Shown: positions 22,816 through 35,529 of the stretch, piece by piece
Numbering within the stretch: the first letter of the stretch is position 1
Layout: every line of letters begins with the position of its first letter
NCBI RefSeq assembly: GCF_021462225.1
Contig: NC_061804.1
Span: forward strand, 10,224,740-10,288,739
Length of the DNA stretch: 64,000 nt
DNA from: Girardinichthys multiradiatus
Taxonomy: Eukaryota > Chordata > Actinopteri > Cyprinodontiformes > Goodeidae
Direction: 5' to 3'
The notes under the pieces: model-generated
What the model was told of the DNA's origin: nothing
The model's input: only the letters and a program-made list of their open reading frames with translations
Database searches by the model: none
Made by a program: the position numbers and the translations under genes

Positions 22816-25800
22816 CTTACTTAACAGCAAAAATGCAAATAAATTTAAAAAATACAATTATACAGATTCAGGCAGAAAGGGGCTAACCAAAAACATGTGT
22901 CCGACTTTAATGTTTTCAAAATGGCTGTTAATGTGGTTAACAGGAAGAATTTAGGATTTATTGGGGTGGTCCTTTCTATAAAAAGTTTAAGAACCACTCC
23001 TGTGGACAGGTTTGCAATGAAAGGACCTATGAGGGATCTGAGGGCGTGCAGAGGTTACGGGCCGTGGCTGTGTGTTGGTTCAGGACAGCACACAGGTGTG
23101 AATGCGTCTGAGTGCGGCTCCCTGCAGCTTCTCCCCTCGGTCATTACTATAAATGACAGCGTGCACCTAGTCAAGCAGCCTGGTTAAATAAGGATTAGAA
23201 GGATGGGTAGAAAATAACTTCACACTTTTGAGGGCAGCAAATGATGTTTGCAAAGAGTGGAGCTGAAAGCAGAGGGAGGCAGAGAGAGCTGGGCTTTGCC
23301 TGCAAATAACCCAAAGTACACAGTTTCCCTCGTTTCACTTTTCTCTTCCTCGTTTGAACCAGACCTGAAGACACCTTCACTCAAATGTTGGAACAAAGAC
23401 GAAGAAGGGCTTGTAGGATCACATGAAGAAAGTATTTCTGTTAAAGCCCATCTCTGAGACAAACATGAGCCCTGATGCTCCCGCTCAACCCCCCACGACC
23501 ACCCACCCTCCCTCCCTCATGCTTTTCTTTCAGTTTGAGCATCAAACGACCCTGCCGTCTGAAAATAGCGCTTCAACATTTCTGTTTCGTCTTGTCGCTT
23601 CCTTTTTTCCTCCTTTTTATTCTCAACAATGTTGCCAGTTTGCTAGACTCCTGTTTCTTCTCATGCCGCCTGCCTTCTTGATCTCAGAGAGGTTACAGCG
23701 TGCCGAGAGTCTCAGGCGTGTGTGTGTGTGTGCTGTAAAAAAGCTTTGGTGGTCTATAAAAAGCACCCAGACAAAGTCTTCCCTCTCTCTTCATGCATTA
23801 TGCATCAGCATCACCTTCCATCAATTGGCAGAAAAACCTCAAAAATGTCTAACTTTAGCTTCCATTCTGAAAGCCAAACAGAGGAGAAGATGTGGTATTT
23901 TGACTGCCACAGTCAAGCTAAGCACCTGTTACATCAATAAAAGCTGCATTTCGCAACAAGATGATGGCAACATGTGCGATGGCAGACGAAAAAACAGAAG
24001 CACTTAAACGCAGAGAGTGGAGACAGAGCTCAGCAACAAACCTGAGCAGGATGAAAGTGAAAAAAACAAAACAAGCATGTGTTCAGAGTTACACAGAGGT
24101 TCAGTTCCACGGCTGGCCTGGCTAATGGTTCTAGGTCAATATGACAAGTCAGCATTAGGATATGTAAAGGTAGATTTATATTAACATTGTGTTGGGACCC
24201 ACAGCCATGGATTTCAACAAGTGTAAACCATTTCCTAACCAGGATGGATCCCAGGAATTCTGCACATTTTAACCTTTAGAAATCCCGCCTTTTACTACTT
24301 TCCCCCCATAAAACTACACAAATAAAGGCAGGCAACTTAAAATGAGTACACTGATGCTTATCATATAAGCTTTAAGTATTAAGTATCTGAGGTTATGCTG
24401 CTACAATGAATGCAATTCAAGGCATATTACACATCATTATCAGCGGTGTGGAGTGCGCTGTATCCATACTCCTGTGTGTATGTACATAGTATGCTCCTTC
24501 TCCAACATTATTACTACTACTGTTGTCCAGATGTTCCTCATCTGGGGAAACGCTGACATGCATTTTGTTGACAGCACAGAGCGTGCTTCATAGAACAGCT
24601 CAATGTAAACAGGGCTTTTTGTCTGGAAACAAGAGAAGGACCTTGTGATTTTTAGTTTTTGGAGCCAGCGAGAGCCAGAGGGGACCAGCTGACAAGGTGA
24701 TTATTTTGGTGTTCTGGACACAGCCCTCACTATTATGCAACGCCGCTGGAACTGATTTACTGTACAGCACTCCTAATGCAGAAAATATGGGGAAAAACAA
24801 CATTCTGGGGAAACAGCAGGCCAGCGGTGGGTTTATGTGTTTCTATGCAGAGGGAAATAAAAGAATTTAGCAGAAGAAAAAAACAGGTGGGCTTCCAGGA
24901 GCCTATTTTGACTCTGGATATGGCTGCAGGCAGGTTGTTTTGATGTGTCTGACCTCACAAACTCCTGTTTTCATGTGTGGGTGTGTGAGTGTGTGTGTGT
25001 GTACAGGCACAGGGAGGTTCAGGTGGCAGTAGTGGCACTGAGCCATGTGCAATGTCATTCACCGCACGTCCGCCTTCCAGGAGCAGCAGCACAGCACCCA
25101 CGGGCAACCCAAACAGCCCCAGCCGGAGCTCTGTGGCGCTGCAGTAAACAAGACGCTCTCATCTCAGCAGAGTGTGAGTTGGGGGGGGGGGCTGCTGTAT
25201 TTCAGGACACATCAGTGATGTACTAGTGTTTGTTTCCCTTGCAGACAGACTCTGATGATCCTGCTTTCTACATACACCGTTATCTTATGGAAGCTATCCC
25301 CTCAAAAAACTTTTCAGTCATGCGGTCCTGGTAGATAAAATGTTGCCCCTCCTCTGAATGTTGCTACGCACTTCCAGTCAGCTGGGCAAAATCAGCCTAT
25401 TAAACGTTTGTGTTGCTAACAAGAAAGACAAATTCAGCCATTTGAAAATATCACCAAAAACACAAACATTCAAAGAATGGAAACTAAAAGCGCACCCGCC
25501 TATCACTGTTATTCAGGTAATGCTGTTTTAAAACTACAAGCAGTATGAGTGTTAGATGCTAACTGCAGGATCTACCAAAGCAGACAGCTGGACAATTAGT
25601 CCATGTTACACTGTTTGTGTTTTTTGTTAGTTAAGTGAAACTGTGATGTTTTCACCACCATGGCACAAGAATCATGGCTGTTTTAGAGCTGTGTTAAAGT
25701 TGTAATGAATAAAAAGCACGATAATATTGTGCTGGAAACTTTTTTTGTACTTGCAAACAAAATGAACATTTCAGCATATCTTGACTGAATTTATGAACTT

Positions 25801-28347
25801 AACAACATCCAGTTCATACCACAAACTGGTAACTCCAGGACGCACTGAATGCACATCCTGTACATTTTTATTAGGACCAACTTAACGATGGTAGCAAAAA
25901 TATTAGCCGTGCATTAATCAATGCAACCCTGCTCTGATTGGTGATTGGCTGGTCTGAATTCTTTTTCCGTAAATACATCAAATTCACACCTATTTGTGTT
26001 TAAATGCATCGACGTGTTTTTTGATGCACTTCCTGCAGCAACTTTTCTGTCATAATCAATGTATTTTTATATTTAACTGTTGAGTTAAAACAAAGTTTAC
26101 ACCAATGAGTTTTTGATTGATACAGCCCATGTAATGAAAACCCGAATCTGGCCAATATCAGAATAATCAGGTCTTAAAGAACAGAAAATCGGTATCGACC
26201 AGTAAAAGCCTGATTCGTGCCTCTCAAACAACAATATTCTATATTTAATTTTGATTTGCACAGCAGAGGTCAGACTTTTGTTTAATTAATGAGCAGCGCT
26301 GCATAATCCATAACTCACCTGCAACACTAATTCTGTTATCTGCATGTTTGCAAAACCAAATAAAGTGATACCCTTACAGGATTAGAACTGTATTAGATAT
26401 GACTGACTGGAGACTAAACTTGCTACAAGGAAACCCAAACATAATGAACCATGACAAACGCTCCCATTTCCAGCAGCCAAACTGATGCTCCCTGCAGGTT
26501 CTCAAACCTGACTTCGGGAATCATCACAGCTGATTACGTTGCAGAGGCTTTATCCCGACGTCTCTCCTCACAGCAGCCTTCTGCACAGCCTCATGTCTGA
26601 CCTTTTACATGCAGTTTGTCTATGTGTGTGATTGCTGCAGCTCACATTAGCGCTGTCATCTGTGCACAACGATTAAGCAGAGAAAACTTCAGTGAGTAAG
26701 TATGACAGCTGAACAGCAGCCAGTGGGCGGACTGTGCCAAGAATTCCTGTCGGGTTGAATCAGAGCCTGTGCAGCGGAGGGTCATGTGAGACTTTTGAGT
26801 TTGTGTGTGTGAAATCTATCTAATAACAGAGCGATGTGTGAGCGGCTTCTTAAAAATAATCTAGTTTGGGTCTTTAAAGACTCAGATCCAGAGGGAAAGC
26901 AAGAAATAGCAGACATGCAGGAAGTGGTCCGACTGGTCGTGGATTGGAGCGGGAGAGCTTGCTGCTCAGGTTATTAGGAACCAAAGTGTATGGTCCAGAA
27001 GCACACACCTACAAGGGAGTCAGTTCAACCAATGATATTGGTGCAATATAGTAAAGGGAAAAAAATCTTGTAGAAATTATGAAGGAACTGTCCTGAAATC
27101 TGCCAAGTGGGAAATTTCAGACCAGCTAAAAACAGAGATGTTAAAATCAATCAGGTTCTTGAACTGTAAAAGAAAAAAGATCATAGAGATTGATGTGATG
27201 TTGAAAAGACGAATAAAATGATTTAAAAAGCATGATTTTTATAAATGTCTCACAAGACGCACATATTTTTGATTACCAGGGTCTATTCCACTCCGATGTA
27301 CACAGAGGGGAGACGCTGTGGCCATAAGACAAGCGTTCCGGAACAAAAACAGGGAAAAGCAGAAATATACTTTGAGAGCGAAAGGATAAAATATGTGCTG
27401 ACAGCTTTTTGGCCTCGGGGCCAGAACACTGAAATAGTAGCGTCTGGATGTCAGGCTGGGGTCGTTCCCTTCAATGGAGAGCAACTCGCCACGACCCTGG
27501 TGAGGGAAAACATCACACGGCGGAACAGTCACCTGATAATGTGCTATCCCACAGATAATCTACCCACTGGTTCAGATGTGATTAAACTGTAGCTTCAACA
27601 CTGTACCAACTGTAAAGCTTGGTGGTAGTACCATGATGTTCTAGGATTTTTTCCAAGGGTTGATGGTGCATTGCACTAAGTAGAATGTAGAGATAATTTT
27701 GGACATGTGAGCAAAAAACATGTTTATATTGAAAATGTTCAGATAGGTTTTACTGACTTAACGCTGCAGGTGGCAGTTTGTTGAAGGGCTGTTTCACTGC
27801 TTTTCTAGGCATCGGAGCGAACTTGAACAAGTTCTGATTAAAAATCTCTGATACTGATTTCCTGAATCAGTATCATGCTACTATGTTAATAAACATGAAA
27901 ACAAAATAAACAGCTGTTTAAATGTTCTGTGTGGGTTCAGAACTTCCTCAGTTTACCACAAGTTCAGTTTAAAACCCTGGTTTAAAGTGGTCTATAGGTA
28001 TAAAAGCTGTGAAATTATCCTTCTTAATTTTGGAATAAATGTGGATTTATGTGTGAATTCTTCACCACAAAGTCAAAACCAAAATACTGATGGCTAAAAT
28101 GTTACATTTTAAGGAGCAAATTAAGAAAAGGATGTCTTTGAACTGTAAATCAGCGACGGAAAATACCTAATATTTAGATTTTTATGTTTAATTGAAATAA
28201 TTACTAAAAATGTATAGACTAGTTTTCGATAGAAAATGGAACCTAAAATGACTTCTGTAGTAATCTACGTTAGAAAATAAATTTGATATAATTATTAACT
28301 TGACCGTCTGGGGGGGCAGAGGGGGTCGCTCCTCCTATATAATGATA
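22816..28347. other. Intron-like unique DNA
   Basis: No gene is supported. The 194-codon open frame at 23,423-24,007 has no domain and reads as chance. Pieces at about 23,030-23,190, 26,480-26,720 and 25,030-25,180 have coding-like composition without splice-bounded frames. About 26,105-26,225 holds a fragment of a dispersed repeat ('gaaaatcggtatcgaccagt'). About 27,590-27,720 resembles a very decayed Tc1 piece ('gcttggtggtagtaccatga'). Confidence 0.4.
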
Positions 28348-28384
28348 AGCCTCATTAAAGAGAAAGATTCTCTATAATGAGGCT
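28348..28384. repeat. Near-perfect palindrome, 17-bp arms, 3-nt loop
   Basis: Left arm 28,348-28,364 and right arm 28,368-28,384 pair with one mismatch around the loop 'aga'. It sits directly against the SINE head that begins at about 28,385, where a second small hairpin 'gctacgc-atg-gcgtagc' overlaps the junction (28,382-28,398). Confidence 0.85.
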
Positions 28385-28572
28385 ACGCATGGCGTAGCGG
28401 TAGAGCGCGTAGAGCCCATATACGGAGGCCTCAGTCCTCGACACAGCGGTCCTGGGTTCGAGTCCCAACCCCAGAGACCAATGCTGCCTCTCTTTTCCCT
28501 CTGTCTCCACCCCACTTAATGTCTGCATACTTTGAAAAAGTAAACAAAAAAAAGGCCACTAGCGCACCAAAA
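28385..28572 (+). mobile_element. tRNA-derived SINE, second family
   Basis: The tRNA-like head has a box A ('tggcgtagcggtagagcgc') and a canonical box B ('gggttcgagtcccaa') about 45 bp later. The pyrimidine-rich body ('cctctcttttccctctgtct') ends in 'aaaggccactagcgcacc' and an A-run. It matches the copies at 12,515 and 59,723. It is not a functional tRNA gene: the spacing is wrong and no cloverleaf closes. Confidence 0.8.
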
Positions 28573-29079
28573 AATGATTCAATTACATCACTGAAAGACA
28601 AACTTAATGACATTCATGTTGATGATGACTGAATGTTGAAATTGAATTAATGACATTAACTAGGGAGAAACAGTATGAAACTGATCACAACAACACATAT
28701 TATTAAATAACGGCTCTGTGAGATTATTAATCTCCTGTGGTGGTTTGGACCAGCACTGAGATAGCTGTGGGTGAACTTTTTCCCTTTCAACAGGTTAGGA
28801 AGAGCACAGAGGAAGAAATCGATATGACTGCTAATGCTGTGACTCACCAGACCAGTGTGTGTGTGTGTGTGTGTGTGTGTGCGGTAGTGGAGAAGACAGG
28901 GCGCAGGATGACAATGTAAACAACAAACAGGACTGTTAAATCTGCTCCATGATGAACCTGTAGATGTTGGAAAATCATGGACAGATGATGAGGATACTTC
29001 TTCCTACACTTAAACAATGACTTAAACAATCAATGACCACTGCAGTTTTGAAAATTAGCTGACAATTGTAAAATCTTGC
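28573..29079. other. Non-coding with (GT)n
   Basis: Contains a (GT)n tract at 28,855-28,881 and nothing else I recognise. Confidence 0.45.
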
Positions 29080-29930
29080 TGTGTATACCAGGCATAAGTC
29101 AAGAAAATAGTCTAAAAACCTTATTGTCTTGCACAAACAAGGAGAAGGATGCAAAAAGCTAACAGAGGCCTGGAATGTTTCTGGGGATAGAGTTCGATAC
29201 ATAGTTTGCAGGTTTAAAGTTAAAGGAACAGTGTCTACGCCACCTAGTGGCAGAAGAGGAAGCCATTAATTGCTGCCACCAGATTCCTAAAGAGGCAGGT
29301 GGTCAGAAACTGATCGTCTGACTGCAAAAGATCTGCAGCACAGTCTGTTTCCACAGCAAAACACATACTGAAGACTGAAGGGCTCCAGCCTAAACTCCAA
29401 CCAAACACCACAACTGACAACAAAAGTACAAGAAGGAAGAAAAATGAACTACATGCTGAAATGAACACCATGCTTACGGAGAAGCATGGTTGTGGCTCAG
29501 TGATGCTCTGGGGCAGCTTTGCTTTGGTGCCATTGGACCTTTAAACCAGTCAATGATGGTTTTAGAGTTCTGTAAGATACTAGCGAGTCCATCTCCACCT
29601 GCAGCACACAAACCCAATAACATGAATAAACTGCAGGCCTTTGGTCACGAGGAGTGGGCTAGGATTCATCAGAAATGCTGCCAGGAGCTGGTATCTGGCT
29701 ATGCATCAAGTCCGAATCAGGTCACAACAGCAAAAAAGGATGCTTTAAGTACTAAAGAAGGGATTAAATCATTTTAAGACTTCAGTGATCATTTATAGCG
29801 GCATTTTGTGTTGAATTAGGAGAGACCACCTGTAATATCAGTTGCGTTGAGCTATTTAAATTGTTCTTATTCGATCAGTTCTTAGAATACACATGTTGCA
29901 CAACACTATAAAGTTGTTTTTTTTCATTTA
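29080..29930 (+). mobile_element. Decayed Tc1-like transposon (third family)
   Basis: Transposase remnants in order: the N-terminal HTH region near 29,100-29,240; 'agcatggttgtggctcagtg' and 'atgctctggggcagctttgc' (29,485-29,525), which mark the GGGSVMLWG segment; and a C-terminal segment 'gctgccaggagctggtatct' through 'aggtcacaacagcaaaaaag' (29,675-29,740). Many frameshifts, and a large loss around the DDE domain. It is a relic. Confidence 0.65.
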
Positions 29931-30529
29931 TAAATGTTGATGTAAAAGGATAGAGCAACCTGAAAAAATGGTCCTGCCATGAGGGAAAAACATTAGATGC
30001 ATCCAGCAAACATTAGATTTGATCAGTGGTGGTGAAATTACAGATGCTCTTAAGGCTGTCCCTGAATAAAGTCATGTATATTTCTCCATAATCCTTCATT
30101 TATTATGGGGTGTTTGTTCAAGAAATCTGCCTTGAGCTTTGTGTTCGTTCTGAAGAGTAAACATTTTTGCAAATATGCATAATAAACAGAAACACTTCTC
30201 TTTTTTCTCTTAGGAAGCATCATTGCAGATCAAAGTTGGATAAATTAGCAGTACACTCTGCTGGGATTGGCAGTATTATTATCCACATCTAACCAACTGA
30301 AAGCCCCTTTTACTGAAGCCTTTCAAAGCACAACAATTGCACCTACTGACCTGAGAGAAACCAACTGATGGCTGTGTTTCAGCCTGCATCATGGAACAAA
30401 AGTCCAAAGTCAAAATACATATTTCAAGTGTTCATATCTGTTGATTTAAAGGATAATGGTTCTCATCCAATGAAAATTAAGAACTCAGTCAATTCACTAT
30501 TGAGTGGGTTTTGCTGTACAATCCTCACA
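29931..30529. other. Non-coding, no recognised feature
   Basis: AT-rich sequence between transposon relics, with no supported gene. Confidence 0.4.
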
Positions 30530-31345
30530 GGCCTGTATCTATCTCTGTTGTTGGTGCACCATTTTCTATCACACAATTTCTTTCCACTGAATTTTCCAAA
30601 ACATTTGCTTATATACGGCATTCAGAACAGCTTTTGTAGGTTACCCTCCTTGTAGGAGGAATGTTAACATTTTCTGAGAAATTGGATTTTAGGTCGTCTT
30701 AAAGCCATAATCCTCAAAATGAACAGAAATGACCACCTGTAGTAAAATCAATCAATGTGTAATGAATTTTTGTAATGTTTTAATGGAAAATGTACTTTAA
30801 TCTAAAAGGACGACTTTGGATCAATTAGAAACATTGCAGTCCTTTTTCTTCTTAGACCAAGTAAGATGTTTTGACATCAGCAATGGCTTACCACAAGAAA
30901 TGCATGGTATTTTTACCAAAGTTTTTCCTTCCACTGAACTGCACTGTAATATGCTTGAATACACCACTATCTTTCTCCTCATTTTCCTCAAATCTGACAA
31001 TTTTTTTTTTAGGTTTTCCATAAATATTAAAAAGAACAGAAGTAACCACTATAGTAAAATATTTTACTCTGTTCTGTATTTCTGAGTTTTAATGGAAAAT
31101 TTAATTTAATCTAAAATGAGGACTTTGGACCACTGAGCAACCACAGTGTTTCCTCCCACTGAACATTCCTTTAATAAGCTTGGGTACCGTATTCATTTTT
31201 TCTTGGATTTTCTTCTAATTTCAGGAGAAAATTAATTTAAGATTTTCAGTAAAGTAAATGTTTAAAACCAATAACTGTGTGTGTAAGGAATCATTTTTTA
31301 TTAAATTACCAGTAATAAATTTTCCATTGACATTCCATTGTATTG
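30530..31345 (-). mobile_element. Tandem array of deleted Tc1 elements (family 2)
   Basis: Three minus-strand derivatives of the family also seen at 20,601 lie end to end: about 30,530-30,795, 30,796-31,105 and 31,106-31,345. Each holds a 'ttccactgaa'-type HTH-region block and then the element's end. The junction motif 'ttttaatggaaaat' plus 'tttaatctaaaa' occurs at about 30,779 and 31,088, about 309 bp apart, and is followed each time by 'gactttgga'. A repeated junction points to tandem duplication of one internally deleted element. Confidence 0.65.
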
Positions 31346-32589
31346 AAAATTAACTGTAAACTCGAACACAGTCAAATACAGATGATCACACATCCCTTTG
31401 ATAGAAATACCTAGTTTTTTTTCTTGCAGAGCAGCAAATCAAACAGCTGCCACTGAAATGTCCCATTCTACTGAACAGAGCGGGCATCTTAGCGAGTCTC
31501 CTGCTTAGTTAAATGTTTGCCAGCTGGGGTGTTTTTTTCTTTCTGCATTTGTGTGCATGTGTTTGTTTGGTGTGCTTGTCATGAAAAGCACAGTTCAGGT
31601 GCTGAATCAATCATACATGTAGATGGAATCCAATAAGAACAGAGCAAAACTGCAGCTGGGGTCCGTGGAGATGAGAGCCGGAGAGAGAGCAGCTCTCCCC
31701 ATCGTCGGTGGTGCTCGCTCAATTGCCCCGTCTCAGCAGATGCCATGTTATAGAAAGGGTAATTAATAGCCCAGTGGAGCTGGTGTGTGATCGCCAAGAC
31801 ACACACACACACACACACACACAATAATAATGTCTCCATTTGCCCCCTGGAGCAGCTTTGTGCCAACTAGCCTTCACCTCATTATGCCAATCAAATGGAG
31901 CGAGGGATGAGGACGAAGGAGAAGGGAGGGAAAGAGCTGTCCTTTCTCATTTGGCCTCACTAACTTTCTCCGTCCATGTGTTCATTAAAAGAGAAAGATT
32001 TGATCTTAATGAGAGCAACGTAATCACACGGGGCTGTCAGGAAGCGGAAAAATCATGGCAAGTTGTTTTTTCTGCTTCTTAGATTGTACCTCAGTTTGGC
32101 AATAAGCCATTCACAACCTCTCTTCCTCCAGAAAGTTAGGAACGCTGGACTGAGTAGCTCACAGTCCACAGCTGCAGCCGGGTTTTAAAATTTAATTTTG
32201 CCTTTTCCCTCTAATCTTCACACTGCAGTCTATTTACAGCAGGATACCAGCAAAGTACTTCAGAATAACAGACTTAAAGGGAAACAATTCAACCACGGAA
32301 ATTCTCTCACATCCAGCTACTATTTACTGTAACTGCCAAAACCCCCAGATCATAACTTTATCCTTTACAATATCTTCCCTTCCTGTAAAATACATTTTGG
32401 GTCTGTCGTGTGGAAACAAAAGTTGCAAGGCATCTTCATGTCATACGTCTGCTTTAGGAATGCAAAGTAATGTGTGAAATTTTAAATCATTGGATTCTTT
32501 TATGAAAATGACCATTTAAATGCACTGATTTACAACAGAAAGCTGGTTTAAAGTAAAAATCCTTTAAAACAAGGAAAAAAGTATTAAAG
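31346..32589. other. Intron-like DNA, possibly constrained
   Basis: Contains (AC)n at 31,799-31,823 and the source copy of a 71-bp duplication at 31,886-31,956. The block around 31,660-31,990 has even composition and no repeat signature. No gene is supported. Confidence 0.4.
31886..31956 (+). repeat. 71-bp duplicated segment, copy 1
   Basis: Begins 'gccaatcaaatggagcgagg' and ends 'ctcatttggcc'. It matches 33,119-33,189 at 69 of 71 positions by eye. The surrounding sequence is not repeated, so this is probably the original. Confidence 0.9.
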
Positions 32590-33690
32590 ACACAGCCAAT
32601 AAATAACCAAGTACGCCTCATAATTCAAGGCAGAACCTCATTTCACAGCTATGACTGGAAGTTTTTTCTCCATCAGTCTCTCGCATCATATTGGAGGAGT
32701 TTTGGCCCAATCTTCTTCCTAATGTTGCTTCACTTCATTGAGTTTTGCAGATACATGTTTCTGCAAAGCTAGGAGCAACCACAGCATTTCAGTTGGTTTA
32801 AGATCTAGACTTTGACTGGGACACTGCAAATTCTTGATTCTTTCCTTTTTCTGTTGTGGATTTACTGCTGCATTTGGATCATTGTTCTGTTATTGAGTTG
32901 AATTGGACCAAGCATCAGCTGTCGGACAGATGGCCTCACGTTAGACTCTACAATACTTTGTATACAGAGGAGTTCATTAACTGCAAGGTGCCCAGATCCT
33001 GTGGCTGCAGAACGAGCCCCAGTCATTACCGTAGCACCACCTTGCTTAACAGCTGGTGAGAGGCATTGTTGCTGATGTGCTGGGTTTGGTTTCCTCCAAA
33101 CATTGTTCTGTGCACTAGGCCAATCAAATGGAGCGAGGGATGAGGAGGAAGGAGAAGGGAGGGAAAGAGCTGTCCTTTCTCATATGGCCAGTCATCTCTA
33201 CTTCACATTTATCAATCAAACTCAGGTCTATAGTCTCTGAGACAGAGCGCTTGTTTTTAGTTCACCGTTTCTATGATCATTGCACAGTCTTGGACTTGGA
33301 CTCACTTGGACATCCACTCCTGGGAAGACTGGTAACCGTCCTAAATATTTTCCACTTGTGAATATTTTTTCTCTTCGTATAATGATGAACTTTAGTCTGT
33401 TTGGAAATGGCTTGTTAACAACTCCCAGACTGATGGGTGCTAACAGTTGTTTCTCTAAGTCCGTTGCCGTTATCTTTCTGCCTTGGCATTGTGTTAACAC
33501 ACACCTGTATGCTCCAGAGCAGCAAAGTGGCAAAAATCCCTGCGTTTATAACACTTATAATGACTGATCAATCAAGTGCATTTGATTAACTGCTACTTCT
33601 GCTTAAACCCATTGAAGCAGCAAGTGTGTACTTTGTTTTCCTTGACTGTATTGACAGTCATAAAAGTTTTTCTGAACCAATTAACCTACA
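32590..33690 (-). mobile_element. Decayed Tc1-like transposon (fourth family)
   Basis: On the minus strand the transposase N-terminus starts at the ATG within 'gttaacacaatgccaaggca' (about 33,480-33,500). It reads, with frame breaks, as an HTH of the form MPR-KD-LREA, HQSG, QAISKQ, VHH, HKWK, LPRSG (33,500 down to 33,320). A middle segment ('gctgtcggacagatggcctc', 32,920) and flanking terminal regions are also recognisable. It is interrupted at 33,119-33,189 by a 71-bp duplicated segment. Confidence 0.7.
33119..33189 (+). repeat. 71-bp duplicated segment, copy 2, inside Tc1 relic
   Basis: Near-identical to 31,886-31,956, with two substitutions (C/G and T/A). It lies between Tc1 sequences on both sides, at a GGCC on each edge. 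The high identity contrasts with the decay of the host relic, so the copying event is young. Confidence 0.9.
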
Positions 33691-35525
33691 TATGATGAAC
33701 AAAACAATTCGATTTACTTTATCTTTTTATATTTCTTGAAAATGCATCTTTCCACTATAATATAAACATGGTTAATGAATGCTAATTACTGCTCACACAA
33801 TGTTACAAAGGTGTTGACAAGGGATTCTTGAATAGAAACAATCAAAATATCTGCTTCCCCATATTTTGGCTGATGAAAATACATTGGAGGTGTATATTTC
33901 CCCACAATGTGTTCTCAATCGCCAGGAACCTAAACACCCTGACCTGCTGTCTGCAGGCGACAGGAGACGAATAAGGAGATGTACTTAGTGGCAGGCAAGC
34001 GGCCCCTGCAGAGGGTCTGCTGTGGTGTCAGGACTGCGTTTAGACCATTTTGCTAAAATGCATCGCTGCATCTCATTGAATTCTGCCTCTTAACAAACAC
34101 ATCTCCATCCTCTTATTTTGTTGCTGACTCTTTCCACCTGCATCCCCCACTTGTGCACCGCCTGCCACCAGTTGACCTCCCCTGCGCGTTACCTGAGACA
34201 AGCAATTTACCATTTTTTTTGTTGTTTGCCTGACCCAGAGAAAACAATTTCAGAGGGGTCTTCCTGCACTCTTAACAGCCCTCCGCTTGAACAGGTAAAG
34301 GCGACGGGCATGCCACAATGGCTTTTTTTTCCTCCGCAGAGAAGATGAATTGGTGAGCTGTCAGCCTCAGACAGGCCGAGTAGCAGTGTTTCTGTAATGG
34401 GACACTGGAAGTGTCTTTGATTAATGGAAGAGCCACACTGAGCTGTTAGGGAACCCGCCATGGCCCAGGGAGAGCGATTGAGCGGCGGATACATGCCGAC
34501 AGATGTTCGAGAGACCGTGGGGCTTGATACATGCAGAGAAGAAGGTAAAGAAGGCGACGAAGGGGACTAAAAACTGTAGTACCGTCTTAAAGCCTTTTTC
34601 TAACCTGAGGCCTATTTTAACGCGTCCACCCTTCACTGATTTAAAAGTGAATCTTGTCAACTGCTCTGATGCGGAGCTGCTGAACATCTGGTCTTGGTTT
34701 GATGCAGGTCAGGGTTATGCTTCAAAAATGAAGCCAGGATAAAAGCTGTTAGGAATTTTACTGTTTATTGTAGGAATCCTCCAAAAAGATGACTTGTTCT
34801 CCAGTGATCATGGAGAACTTTACATCAAAACAGTTCAAACTTATTCAACCTTTGCTTTCAAAGCTTTCTATTTGTTTGAGTTTGATGCCATGTAGCGCTA
34901 CAGAGGTATGATGAGAAGACATCAGGCAGCCTCAAACGTCCAGAGAAACCCTGAAAGTCATCCTCAAAAACAAAGGACTTCATAGCAGCAGCGACACTTA
35001 TTATCACATCCCATTTGTTCCGTGATCCTCAAACCATTATAATGGGACAAATTACAGCTGAGAGCAACAGGTTCCCTTTTATTCTCATAACACATTTTGT
35101 TCAATTTAACAATTTTATTTGTTTATGTTTCAAATAAATCTAACAAAAAATAACTTGTTTTCTGTTCCAGATAATAAGTGATTATTTTACCTTCATTATT
35201 AACCTAAAACTCATGCGGCATATCTGACTATAAGTACTATGAAAACGTCCCCACTCCCCAATCCAATTTTTCTTTGTATCAAAAATTATCTAGACATTTC
35301 TCAAGACTACATAATGCTTTACTGTTATTACTCCAGACCAAACCTTCTTATAATTGCTGAGCAGCTTTTTGCTTGTTTCAACTGGTATTTCGATGATTCA
35401 TCTTTGCTGATGAACTCCACGTCTATTCACGCTGGAAGGCCTCCATGTCATCACCCTAATCTATATGATTGGGGTATGAATAATTTTGGCCTAACTGTAA
35501 ACAGACTGTCTGACAACATGATGTA
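33691..35525. other. Intron-like unique DNA
   Basis: No gene is supported. About 33,900-34,560 is GC-balanced and free of repeat signatures (for example 'gaacccgccatggcccaggg' at 34,451). The open frames there carry no domain and lack splice signals at both ends. Confidence 0.4.
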
Positions 35526-35529
35526 TGCA

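Noticed and set aside
23423..24007. 194-codon open frame on the plus strand
   Set aside because: No recognisable domain, irregular composition, and it overlaps other frames equally open. Treated as chance.
28385..28480. Possible tRNA gene (box A and box B present)
   Set aside because: No acceptor stem closes, the spacing is non-canonical, and the body and tail match two other SINE copies in the window.
33228..33533. 101-codon minus-strand open frame
   Set aside because: Overlaps the decayed Tc1 transposase N-terminus, but in a different frame from the recognisable HTH. Not a gene.
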